Part shown: in pieces, positions 52,019 to 63,737 of the stretch
Layout: each line of letters begins with the position of its first letter
Numbering within the stretch: the first letter of the stretch is position 1
Source of the DNA: Beroe forskalii
Lineage: Eukaryota > Ctenophora > Nuda > Beroida > Beroidae
Direction: 5' to 3'
DNA: 64,000 bases
NCBI GenBank assembly: GCA_011033025.1
Contig: WFMF01000431.1
Location: 7,232 to 71,231, forward strand
Notes under the pieces: generated by a model
What the model saw: the letters and a program-made list of their open reading frames with translations, nothing else
What the model was told of the DNA's origin: nothing
Database searches by the model: none
Position numbers and translations under genes: made by a program

Positions 52019-52335
52019 CATGGTCAAAGAGATACTGCTTGCTTCCTCCTCTATCAGTCACGAGAACCTTGTTCTGCTCGGTCATTGGTTGAGGGAGAGT
52101 GTCCTCTGCTTTGTCATGTGATCTGACTGGGGACACTCAGCAGTCACATGCACCCTGATGTACAATTTTAACCCTGTATAGTACTAATGTACTTCCCAGC
52201 TCTCAATGTATAAACTTAAGCTTCCATTTTCCAAGTAATCGCAATTATCAGCTTGAAAATGGCAATGGCAAAACTTGCTGATTCTTAAATTATTTGCTAT
52301 CTGCGTCTATCATAGATTGGTTCAGAAAATTCCAT
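52019..52335. repeat. Solo arm of the 48.5-kb foldback element
   Basis: CATGGTCAAAGAGATACTGC to GATTGGTTCAGAAAATTCCA repeats 51245-51575 in the same orientation, with substitutions and small indels. It has no partner arm in the window. Confidence 0.85.
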
Positions 52336-53764
52336 TATTCAGTAAAGATAAGTCTTGCCAATGCCATAGATAGCACAGAATTGACACGGACAACGCAGAT
52401 CCGCGAACGCGCATAGAATTACAATTGCGCGCGCGGAATCCTGAGCGCGCACAAAGTACTAGCAGGCGGGTCACGTGACATGTCACGTGATGTGACGTCA
52501 CGAAACAGAAAAACGCCCAGAGGCAAAGGAAGACATTGTCCAATTTCAAAAAACTTGATATCCTCGTGATCAGCTCACTGAGATCTACAATCGAGTCAAA
52601 GTGCCTAAAAAACTTTGAAAAAGGGCGCACTCGCGCGCAGCGCTCATCAAGGTCTCTTTACAGCCACTGAGAGAACACACCTTATCCTAAACATCATGCT
52701 TCACTGTCATTATCTAATGAGTCCTCTCCTTGCGAATATAAGAATATAGATCTTATTAAAAGCGTTTTACGTCAGGAAAGCACAGCTTTTTTCATGTATA
52801 ATTGCCCAGGTTTTCCACCGAATTATTATTGTAGGTGCAGCTTCAAACTACCGCGACAGTTCATGCTTATTTCCGAGAAATGCATGGAAGCTGTAATTTC
52901 TTTCGAATTATGAGCGGTGGAAGAACAATTTATTGGGAAGATAGATTCATAACCAGTATCGAGGTAATGACTGAGGATCGTTCTAAGGAAATCTGGAAGA
53001 TGCCATTTGGGATAATGAATGAGACTGCTAATATATTAAAACTAAGTAACTTAAAGCTCATGCTAGAATCAAGTAGATTAGCACTCATGCTTTAGGATCG
53101 GGAAAATGCAGTGGGGTCGTGAATCATAGGTTGATAACTTTATAAGGAGCTAAGGAGTTAGGCAATTTCTGCGAATTTTCAGCAGTTGGGCCGTTTAACT
53201 TTAATAAGTGTCAATTCGTTAAAAACTACTTATATCGGCCAATAAAACCGCACGCCAAGAAAGAACTTATTCCTAGTCTACTAGCCAGCCGTAGAGTGGT
53301 GAATGTCAAATAAACACTAACGCTCTTCAGTAGAATATACCAATTGCACGAGTTTGTTTCGTCGCGTGGTTTTATATCGCATACACACGATTCCTGCCAA
53401 AAACTATTTCAGCGTAGTTTCACCAAAATAGAAGATACCACAGCAGAACTGAAAGTGAGTGGCTACTCTATTGCTACTGCAACTCACTACCCTTCGTGCC
53501 AACCTAACCTTGGGTCATTGCTCACTTTCCGATTTGCTCAGTGTATCCGATACTTTGTATCCTAGTGCATGGAACGAGTTCTACCGAATAAGCCCATAGA
53601 ACCCATATGAAAACGTGAATTCGATAAAATTTATGACCAAAATTTCGGCGCACAAGCAGTAAATTTGAGTTACTCAATATCGAGTTACTCACGATATTAT
53701 AGTTAATGGGGAACGAAACTTAGGGTTTTCATGTCCTAAATGAAAGTGTCTCACATATCCTAAC
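52336..53764. other. Intergenic or 3' part of the Ig gene, unresolved
   Basis: No exon recognised. The Ig gene should continue here, because its last visible exon ends at a donor (GAAG|GTTAGG at 53764). Confidence 0.45.
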
Positions 53765-56700
53765 CTTCGATGTTGAGGTAGGCTGGCTGTGAGATCTGGG
53801 TGCCCTGAGGGTACTCTGCTTTGCAGTAGTAATCTCCCATGTCCTCCTCAGTCACGCTGGACACGGCCAGGTAGTACTCCACCGTGAAGTCTTTGGTTAC
53901 GATAGTCATCTGCGGGAATGGGCCATATCAGGAATTTAGTGAGAAGATCAACATTAACTTTAGGGCATTTGTCATCAGTGAGTGAATGGAGGACTGGGGG
54001 GATTTAATGACGAGGCCAGTCCTTTGAGGACATTATAGGTCATCAGTGGGGACAATTGGGGAAGGGATCAAGTGAGAAGGTGAGTCATTAGAAAGTATTG
54101 ACTATGCTAAAATATAAGGGTAGAGTTGATAGAGAAAGTCAAGATTTTTCATAAGCTCAGTTGTCTTGAAGTCACGCTTTTTCATAAGCTCAGTCGCCTT
54201 AAATCTGGAAATTTGAGGGATATAGTGAGCCGCTGAGGCGGGTGAGAGGCCTGAAAAGCGGAAATCTTTAAGAATGCGGTATTTCCTATTCTTTCAAGCA
54301 GCATAATACGCCCGTTTATATCTAACTATCGTCCTCTACAACAAGCTATAGCAGCTTCCTTAAAAACTTAAAGTCTACCGTCTAATACTAAGGCAGACCC
54401 CACCGCCTGGTTGTACGTTTCTCTGGAAGACTACCTACCACATAACCATTTTAATATTACAATATTGACTAAAACATCTTTCATTGACATTCGGGCGGGC
54501 ATTTGTTAGTGTCTTGTGAGGTTGCAATTAGCTGAATGACGAATTTTGATTTCTATCCTTTGATCTCTGTGTAGCCACAAAACCGAAAGCTGTTTCATTA
54601 CACCACTTCAAAGCTGCTTCATTACAAAAAACATAATTCATCAGATGACTTTTTACGATTACGTCTTACTCTCTAGTACACAGCTTTGCGATAAGAACTG
54701 CAATTACCAGTCTCAACTCTTACGTCTATACCAGTCTATACCAGTCTACTATACCAGTTGCTTATTGCAACTATAAGATCTAAGCTGTGAAGTTGACAGG
54801 TTCATGTTATAACTCCTGAAATCACGCGTCATGGCTGACTGGTTAAGGGAGTATGCAGAGAAACTAGATCAACTCTCCGGTGAATTATATAAGCTGACTT
54901 TGACGATTTGATATTATGAACACAGCGCTAATATGGTCTGACACTTATTAACTGGGCTTTGTGTTCAGCCACTTCAGCAGAATAAGCGAGATATACACAC
55001 TTTCCTTTGAGTTGAATCCTAATAAGCTAATATAGTATCAACCTTAACAAACTTTCCTTTGAGGATCATGTTATACCAAATTTCCACTTTCGCTTGAGAA
55101 TATTATATACTCATCAAATCGCATCTTTGGTAATTTCTTGACTCTCAAGGTGTTCTTTTTTGCTGCGTATTAATCAAAAGTTGTTGATTGCACATAAAGT
55201 AAGGGCAGGTCTAACGAAGACCAAATATAATACGATTTCTTCGAGAAATCTGCAAGAATATCTATTGGAAATCAAAATTTGATATCACGATCACCAGTAT
55301 CGCACACTACTCAAGTCAAGTTTTAGACACTTCCTTTTCCTTTTTCATTATCATTCGTCGTGACTGGACAACTGTTGTTCCATTTCTATGATTTCACAAC
55401 TTACCTTCAACCAATAACTTGCCCCTTCTATAATGCAATATGGCTGAAACTTTCTCGTGTGTATGTAGTCGTGAGATCAGCTGTTAGACTGTTGCTCCCG
55501 GGCTCCCCATTTTAACCCGCCTGTACTGCATTGCTTTCGGTTTTGTGTGTTCTATGTTCGCATTTGATGATCACAGAGCAGAGCTCTGAATCCGTAGTAA
55601 GATAGTAATTAATTTCCCGCAGCTACAAAATCCCAATGTTTGAACATGATTCATCAGAATATTAACATTCCTCTCTAGTCTGTGAGATATTTCAAAACAT
55701 GATCCTAGTATTTGCTCAAATCACGATATTATTTCCTCATTAGACGTCTACTCATGTAATGTGACCCTGGATTCAAGTGTGAAATGATTGGTGAACTGAC
55801 AACTGTGTTCTCCGTTCTGGCTTTTATAACCAACTTTATTATTGTGGTAAGTTTATGCAGTTTAAATCATGTCTCATGCATCCAATCAACTGCTGATACA
55901 ATTCAATTTCAAAGAATTACTGAAACAGAAGAAACTTGAATTTCATGAAAAACCTAACTCGTATCTTGTTTTCGGAAAATTGAACCAGTCAGATTCCAAT
56001 GTACAATGTACAATGCGCTGAACCATAAGAAAATACCTTTTTTTTAAAATTATTGCCCCTTCATTTTCAGGGGACGTTATGCTGGAACTACGATAAGATG
56101 AACCCCATGCTGCTATGCATTGCTAATCTCCTCTTTCTGGACGGACTGTTTGCCTTGATTGGGGCTGCCTTCAGAGGACCTGGCATTATTAACCCCAACT
56201 TTTATGAGGTCGGTATTTTGGAAAATTGTCTAAAAAATTATGGGATCCTTTTACCATGAAATATAACGAAAACGAAGCAGATAGCAAGCTTCTGGTCCAG
56301 CATTTGTATCAATTTGCTTTCATATTTAGATATTTCTGTTGTGTTTCTTTGAATTTCCCAATTTTGCATTACGCTTAACCTCTTTCAGATGAATGCAATT
56401 ACTCGAACTCTGTGCCCTGCTATGCCCTTCTTTATCACATGGGTTCCTCCCCTCTGCTCCATAGCCATCCTCATCATTTCCATAGACAGGTGAGCAACTA
56501 TTTTGTGAATATAGTTTCACACTTGCAAGAAAACATCTACTTTTCAGAGTTCAGGACATGTTTATTTTCCGTCTGAGCGTTAAACACATATTTTAATCCG
56601 AATGAGACTTTAGAGACACTATCTCAGCTTTATCCGTGCATATTAAATTCGAGGAAGAAGAATCATTCTGAAATGTCCGGGTCGTGCGGCACCATATGCG

Positions 56701-59700
56701 TATTTGTTAAATTCAGTAACTCGCAAGTAAATGGCGGTCGTGTGGAAATTTCAGAACGCATTCTCGACACTAACTCTTAAACTCTACACTCAGCTTTCCA
56801 AGGCAAATTACCCCTATGACTATATTTATGCTCAGCATTCCAACCCTCTGCAGGTACCTAACACTAACCTGGCTCTAATTCTAACCCTCTGCAGGTACGT
56901 GGCAATAAAGTACCCTCTGAGCTACGCCAGTATCATCACCATGCCCCGGATTGTGGGGTTAATATCCCTGACTTGGGTCTTCCAACTCCTGAAATGTGTG
57001 GTTGAGGTGCTCCTGGACCTCTTCACCGAAACTCTCAGGTGGGTCGATAGCGTCACTTAAACTCTTGGGTGGGTTGATAACTTCACTTAAACTCTAAAGT
57101 GGGTTGATATTTTCACTGAAACTCTTAGATGGGTTGATATCTTCACTGAAACTCTCAGGTGGGTTGATATTATCACTGAAACTCTCAGGTGGGTCGATAT
57201 CTTCACTGAAACTCTTAGGTGGGTTGATATCTTCACTGAAACTCTCATGTGATTTGATATCTTCATTGAGACTGTTTTAAGCTGGGTTGATATCTTCTTT
57301 TTTAGCTTTCTGTACTACGCAGTATGTGAGCAATTGTAGAAAACTTGTACGAAAGTATCATGCTTGGAAGTGGTGGAACCTTAGGTCATCGATCCAAAAT
57401 AACTTCGCTGAACTTCACATTCTCTATTGCAGGATTGTGCACTAAGATTTAATAATTCCAATATCCACGGTCATGTTTAAATTCTGCATATGCGGATATT
57501 CATTCCCTAACAACTCTCTCTAGTCTCTCTGGTTGTGTGGTTATATAGTCCATAAACTTCATAGGCACGAGCCTATCGGGTCCATTTTGGGGTAATTCCT
57601 GAGGGATTTGAGCGAGGGTTTTAAAAACCAATATTGACCCGATCAGGCAAGTTTCTATGATTTAAATAGAAACCGATTTAAACGTCAGCGGGGGTTCCTT
57701 AACGTCTTTCAACCTCCAGCATTGGGTTCAACAGCACCCTCAACTCCTCAAGTGAATGCTACACTCAGATTCATAATATCCACAGTCATTTTCAACTTCA
57801 TATGAGTGGTCAAGTCTTCTATGATTATAACTCCTTCAAATGTATGGTTTCTAACTGGAGTTTCTAACTGTGATTTCTAACTGTGGTTTCTAACTGTGAT
57901 TTCTAACTGTGGTTTCTAACTGTGGCTTCTAACTGTGGTTTCCAACTGTGATTTCCAACTGTGATTTCTTATTCTGATTTCTAACTCCCTCCAACTCCCG
58001 CAGCGTTGATTTCGACAGCACGCTAAAGAGGTGTGAGTTCAGCAGCAAGTTGTACGTTTACCTCATCCAGGCGTGCTACTACTTCCTGCCTTTCCTCCTC
58101 ATGTGCGGGCTGTACGTGGGAATATTCAACGAGGTGTGGAGGAGTCTACAGAGCAATAGGAGCAGAATCGAACAACCAGGTAAGAGAAGTGTCCAGAGCA
58201 ATAGGAGCAGAATCGAACAACCAGGTAATTGGCCATTTTCACATATTATCTGTCGCATTAATTCGGTAGCCGAACTAATCAAGCTTTTCAAAAGATCAGG
58301 GATGAACCCTATGACTTTTAAACTTGTTTTCTGTATCCTCGCTCTAGCTGCATCCACCAATTATGACTGATCTGGTTATGTAAAATCTAGATTTGAGAAA
58401 TAATCCCATTTCAATCCTTTAATCACACCATCTCTCCCCAGTCATAACCCTGTCAACCAAAGACACCTCCCTCCGCAAGAAGATTAAGATCATCACGACG
58501 CTCTCCCTCGTGACAGTCGGTTTTTTCATCGCGTGGTTCCCCTACTTCTACAGTCTCACCGAGCTCGTTCTCTTCGGCATCTCCCGACCTGGCTTCAAGT
58601 GGACCATCGTCATGTTCTACTTCAACTTACTGTGGGATTCCGTGGTGTACGCTATCAGGATCCCGTCTATTTATAAACTCCTGCTAAGATCCCGGGTGTT
58701 TCGGTGGTGCTTTGGGAGGGTGATACGGGCTAAGTTGTATGTTACGAAGCGGTGATACGGGCTAAGTTGTATGTTACGAAGCGGCGATATGGACTTCCAG
58801 TGAATTTGATGGGAAGCTAAGTTGTATGTTACGAAGCGGTGATATGGACTTCCACTGAGTTTGGTAGGAAGGTTAAGTTGTATGTTACGAAGCGGTAATA
58901 TGGACTTCCAGTGAGTTGGATAGGAAGGTTGAAACAATGAAACGTGGAATGATACGACATAGTTTGATATCAGAAGCTTTCTAAAATCATGTGACTATCA
59001 TCCTCAACAGTTCAACAGTACCCCCTGTTCGGTTTCAATGAAACTTATACCGAGAGTAACACGTCTAGTATCCTCTATAGAGTTACTCTGAGTGTAACTT
59101 TAGGGATCCTCAGTTAATCTACATCGAGTGTAAGTATCCCCAGTTCTGTTACACTGAGTGTAACTTCAAGTATGCCCTGTTCCGTTACACCGAGCTTAAC
59201 GTAAAGTATCCTTTGTTAAGTTACATCGAGTGTAACGTCAACTTTCCCAATGCTCAGTTATACTGCGTGTAACGGCCAGTATCCCCGTTTGGTTACAGTG
59301 TAACCTAAACCGAATGTAACGTCAAATGACTCTATTTCGGTTATACTTCAGTTTGCGTCAATAGATGCTCAAAATCACCATTTCAATGAATATACGGGAC
59401 GTTTGATATTTTAATTTCGCTGTGTCAACCAGACCCTTTTGATGATTTGAGACGTCAGTCAGACCCTTTTTGATTTTTATTTGAATATTAATGTTGATTT
59501 GTGTGGCCCTTGATTCTTTAACTGCTGCAAGAGACATGAAAGCCAATCACGTGACCTATAAGCGTTAGTTAAAAAGTTAATCTTGGTTAACGTCCATTTC
59601 AGATCTTACATCATTCTTAGGTCTGCTGTCAGATTATTTCTTTCATTGCTGCATTTTGAGCTGACATATGAACATTGAACAAGTCTTACCGCGGTATATT

Positions 59701-62700
59701 TCTAGCTGTCAATTTTGCTCATACTTTATAACTTGCTAAATTCATGACATAATTCTTTGATTTTGTTAACGCACACGTAGCTGTAGCTTATAACTTTCTA
59801 ATGACAGTGGTCGATCACACACAATGGTCTATCACGCGCCACGCCACAGCATTACAACTTCTAATTCTGTGACCATTGACCAACCGTTCATAAAATGAAG
59901 AGCATAGGTGCTATATAGAATGTATAGTGTATAGTGTATACTTTATAGTTTGCACTGTAAAATGTACTTAAGTACAATGTACAATCTGGATTTGTGTTGA
60001 GAAACACACCTTGTATAAACCAAGATTTTGGCACAATGTATAATGTATATAGTCATATTTTTCCTGTTCTCGTACTCCTGAATGGGGCTGTCCCCCTTGT
60101 ACCAAGTGACTGTGTTGAGAGGGTACCTGTCCACTATACAGGTGAACTGTACGCTCAGTCCCCGCTGGGAAAGCGTCACGCTCTGTGGCTCGGATACGAT
60201 ACCTGGGGGTGCGGGAAATGAGAATTATCATGAAATTTCCAGGCCGTGCGGCGTTATCATAGCTCGCGACATCCACGTTATTTGCAACTCATCTAAAAAT
60301 AACGCTAGCCCGAGATTCGAGAATCAGAAAAATTGGGGAAGCCTTGCTTCTCCGGCTTCAATCCCCATTGGTTTCTCATCACTCACCCACGACAGTGAGC
60401 GTTGCTTTCTCCGACTCTATCTCCCCCTCATCGTACACAGCCACACACCAAATCTTGCCCTGGTCCGCCTCTGTCACGTTGCCGATAATGAGCGTGGCGT
60501 GCATTGCCTCCTCACCCTCCCGGTCAAGGATTCCTGCGGAGAACAGGGTAATGATACACACCTTCCCGGTCAAGGATTCCTGCGGAGAACCGCCGGTAAT
60601 TACACAGATAATAACACGAATAATACGTAGACACGCACATTCTCACTTGAAGAAATGATCAGAGTTGTGCATGTAATGGACGAAACGAAGTCGAGAAGGT
60701 TGCACTGCTCATAGGTGTAATAACACATAGGTACGATAACAGATAACCGTAGTTATACTTCTGCAACAATTCGCTCGTATGACCGAATGAAATATTATGT
60801 CGTCATACAGATTAATCAGCGAAGTCAATTAACAAAACTTTCGTCGTTCCAGTTATTTTTGTGCACCGCACAGCATTTTTCCCCTTTAGCTTCTTTGTCG
60901 ATAGTATCGGATAGCAAAAGCGCATCATATTCCTCAACGCACATTTATCATTTTAAAAAGATTGCAATGATTTTCACCGATATAAAATGCTCTCAAATGT
61001 AACAGAATCCGTGGCTCAAGTCTTAACCATCCCCAATTATTATTCGAGTCATTATGTGACAATTTTCCAGCCGTTCAAGGAGACATGGGTTAGAGTTCGG
61101 TTGCATCTAATTGGTCTGGTCCTTTTCGCGTATCTTATAAATTGGAGCTGCTCATTTAATGTTTCCTGACATTAGAAATCAGGCATAACAAGTAAGGGAC
61201 TACTAATTGAGGTTTTTAAATTAATGAGATCGTGCATTGGCAAGTTCAACTAGTTCTACAGACTTAACTATCGTCTTCCTCAATATGATTAATTCAGTTA
61301 TTTCATTAAATAAGTATTTCATTAAATAAGTTAACATCAGGTATTTCATTAAGTTAAATCCCACTGACCTACACCGTAGGTTCTCCCTGATCTGTCCCAT
61401 CTGATGAGCGGGAGCCCTGTAGCAGAGCACTCCAGATCTACTCTGGTGTAGCGGACAGCTATAGTGTTCTCAGGAGACTCGTAAACATCTGAAGTGGGGA
61501 ATGTCAGTGACAACTGAAATTGAGGGGATACGCCCACAACATCTGAAATTAAGGGGAAATGTCCAAGACGTCGGAAATGAGAAATGTCCAAGACAACTGA
61601 AATTGGAGGGAAATCTTAATAACCAAGACATCTGAAATTGAAGAGAAATTCTAGCGTCGTTAACATCTAAAGTTTAAGGGAAATTCTAGCGTCAAAGACA
61701 TAATATTCTGAAGGTACGGACAGGGATATTATGTGGTACTGGTACCTTCAGAGGGTTATTAAGATATTGGGGCAAGAGAATCATCAGTAAAGGAGGCGCA
61801 CAAGGAAATTTAATTAAAGATGATTTGACGACTTTGACATATTATTATGAATTTTGTAGTATTTCAACTTGTTAGATGATTAGATGGCTTTGACATATTT
61901 TCATGAAATTTGTAGTATTGCAACGTTATAGCAGGGGAGGGACAGCCAATCACCAGAGGGAGTATTTTACGTTGATTAAGATTTGAGGATGTTAAGGTAA
62001 CATGAGTTTAAAGAGCATTACCAGGAATGGTTGGAGGGGCCGAGGAAGTTTATTTAGATGAGTTATTCTTGTCATCATATCATCGGGGTGAAGAGATTTC
62101 ATTTACGATTCCTATAATTACTCACGAAGCGGGTTGAAATTGACAGTTTTACTGTCCACGGTGGAAGACTTCCCGTTAGAAACCCACGTGGCTTTGCAAG
62201 TGATCTCCAAGTAGGACAACTCCATGGTTATCTCGGAAACTTTCAAAATGGTTCTGGTGTCAATTAAATCCTGCTCTTTCGATGCGTCACTGATGAATTG
62301 GGGCGGATTGAGTCGCTTTACGATGACGCGAATTTTGATGAAATCTTGCGGTATAATTTTTAGCGTTAATGAATATTAAACCTGAATATTTAACCTGGCC
62401 GTTAAATACATCAGTTTTGAACTGAATATTTGAACTTTAATTAAAGGTATTAATAAAATATTGGATTTTCGTCGAGCAAAACGTCTGTGAAATCCAGTAA
62501 ATTTCCTCTTACAAGTTAGAAGCGGAAATGATGTCGAAGACGTCAGAGGTAACGATCTCGGTGCCGTTAGCGAACCATTTCATCTCTGCCTCGGCTTCGC
62601 CTCGCGCTGTACAATTCATCTGACTGGGATAGCCGAGGATGGCGTCCGTTACTATGGGCTGCACTTCAATACCTCTGAACTTGAGGTTTTATAGGAAGGG

Positions 62701-63721
62701 AGTGACGAAAGAATGGGTACCATTCAAACCTCATTGATTACTGTTGGATTTATTGGATGTTTGAACTTCAAACTTCATATTACCCGAGTCCCGAATTTTG
62801 CTTGGGGATAATCTACAGAAATTCATCGAAATAAGGAAATAGAGAAAAATAGGAAACTAAATATTAATGGTACATAGATTTTCAATAATAAGAGAAAAAT
62901 AATCCAATCAAGTCATGCAATTTTCAGCCGCTTAATTCAGCACCCACAGCTTTTTACCATCATTTTGGAAAGGTAATAATATTGAAACCAAGCTAAATAT
63001 AAAGCATGCGATAAGAGCGAACGGATAGGTATAGTTAATATTTTATTTGTAAGGCGTGAACATAATATTCAAGGCAAAATTATCTTTTCAACAATAAAAA
63101 ACATTGCAAATGAAGCCCATGCACATTGCACAAGATATCAAAGTGAGATAAAAATTAAGCATTGGGTTTCATGTGATATGGAATAATACGTCATGATCGT
63201 TCTATGATTTAAACTCCGTGAGTTCCCTCCTATTTTACTGCACCTGGTTCTGAAATCTAGGGGTTTAATGGAAAATATTAAACATTAAATATACAATCAA
63301 ATATTTCCAACCAAATTTATCAAGATACCCCCTCATAATTTAAACTAAGGTTCATTATCTACGATCGGTTCACCACTAGCAGTTGATACTCGATAGGCGC
63401 AAAAAACCGGTGGTTTACCCATCAAATATTGAAGCCATTTTGAGGACTATGTCTCTTATCACTACCAAGGCTAAAATTCCGAAATTGAAGTTATCACATT
63501 AACCAATCAGCATGTGAATTTACGGTCAACTCGAACGGTTATTGGTCTACTTCAATAATGATTACGTACCTCTGAACTTGAGGTCGGCATCCTCTGACAC
63601 GTGCTCCCCCAGGGAAGGGTAGGCGGCCTTACAGGTGTAGGATGCTACGTCATCCGCCCCAACGTTAGTGATGGTCAGGTAGGATACCCGCTCATCTGCC
63701 TCAGTCACAGGGGAGGAAACA
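53765..63721 (-). CDS. Multi-Ig-domain cell-surface protein, partial
   Basis: Exons (minus): 63721-63570, 62672-62513, 62289-62126, 61488-61369, 60533-60387, about 60202-60080 (donor unresolved), 53909-53765. Junction phases agree through the first six. Each Ig domain is split between its two sheets. The strand-B/C half carries C...W: QMNCTARGEAEAEMKWFANG, DLECSATGLPLIRWDRSG and VQFTCIVDRYPLNTVTWYKG. The strand-F half carries the D-x-G/A-x-Y/W-x-C box or its relic: NVGADDVASYTCKA, ELSYLEITCKATW, EADQGKIWCVAVYDEG and EEDMGDYYCKAEYP. That makes about three and a half I-set/V-like domains. It probably acts in adhesion or recognition at the cell surface. The 5' end lies beyond 64000; no transmembrane exon was found, so the 3' end is also open. 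Several introns carry tandem copies of their own splice sites. Specific ortholog not recognised. Confidence 0.85.
55784..58755 (+). CDS. Class A (rhodopsin-like) G-protein-coupled receptor
   Basis: Exons: 55784-55846, 56071-56208, 56389-56489, 56895-57038, 58004-58179, 58442-58755; all GT-AG and in phase, 311 residues. Hallmarks in order: TM1 FITNFIIV (N1.50); TM2 LLFLDGLFAL (D2.50); TM3 cysteine RTLCP; the junction-split SIDRYVAIKYPLSYA (DRY); TM4 tryptophan TWVFQLL; second-loop cysteine LKRCEF; TM5 proline YYFLPFLLM; TM6 FIAWFPYF (WxP); TM7 WDSVVYAIR, where DSxxY stands for NPxxY. Basic residues flank TM6 (DTSLRKKIKI) and form the tail. The N-terminus before TM1 is only about seven residues, so an extra 5' exon is possible. 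The ligand cannot be inferred. The gene sits on the opposite strand inside an intron of the Ig gene. Confidence 0.93.
57026..57290. repeat. 30-bp minisatellite built from the GPCR exon 4 donor
   Basis: Eight to nine copies of ACTGAAACTCTCAG|GTGGGTTGATATCTTC. The first copy is the exon end and donor itself (57026-57055), the rest are intronic. At least three intronic copies keep an intact CTCAG|GTGGGT. Confidence 0.92.
57845..57985. repeat. TTTCTAACTGTGG tandem repeat before GPCR exon 5
   Basis: About nine copies of a 13-bp TTTCTAACTGTGG/A unit. They end in the polypyrimidine tract of the exon 5 acceptor (AACTCCCGCAG at 58003). Confidence 0.9.
58180..58224 (+). repeat. 45-bp duplication of the GPCR exon 5 donor region
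   Basis: The block AGAGCAATAGGAGCAGAATCG AACAACCAG|GTAA is duplicated directly after exon 5. The second donor (58225) would add exactly 45 nt, 15 in-frame codons GKRSVQSNRSRIEQP, to the third intracellular loop, repeating SNRSRIEQP. Confidence 0.9.
58736..58928. repeat. Tandem copies of the GPCR stop-codon region
   Basis: The last codons and stop (GCTAAGTTGTATGTTACGAAGCGGTGA) recur about four times, with period 31 bp at first and then about 60 bp with added GGACTTCCAGTGAGTTTG. Copies after the stop lie in the 3' untranslated region. Confidence 0.88.
59030..59345. repeat. GTTACACTGAGTGTAAC palindromic tandem repeat
   Basis: About seven copies, period near 45 bp, of a unit combining GTTACACCGAGTGTAAC (an inverted repeat itself) with a CAGTATCCCCTGTTC-like spacer, downstream of the GPCR. 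Confidence 0.85.
60541..60600. repeat. 46-bp duplication of an Ig-gene acceptor
   Basis: On the minus strand, TTCTCCGCAG|GAATCCTTGACCGGGA occurs twice. The copy at 60533 is the exon start; the upstream copy would add 46 nt and break the frame. Confidence 0.88.
61489..61700. repeat. Minisatellite built from an Ig-gene acceptor
   Basis: In minus orientation, units of TTTC/TTTCAG followed by ATGT (plus strand ACATCTGAAATTGAGGGGAAAT) occur about six times upstream of the true acceptor CACTTCAG|ATGTTTACG at 61488. Confidence 0.82.
63501..63546. repeat. Short inverted repeat, ACCAATCAG...family, copy 3
   Basis: AACCAATCAGCATGTGAATTTA and CGAACGGTTATTGGTC, diverged relative of 20013-20059; close to the Ig exon at 63570. 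Confidence 0.55.
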
Positions 63722-63737
63722 CTGAGGAGAGAAGGGG

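Noticed and set aside
52322-52630. 102-codon minus frame
   Set aside because: Overlaps the solo foldback arm and has no domain or splice context.
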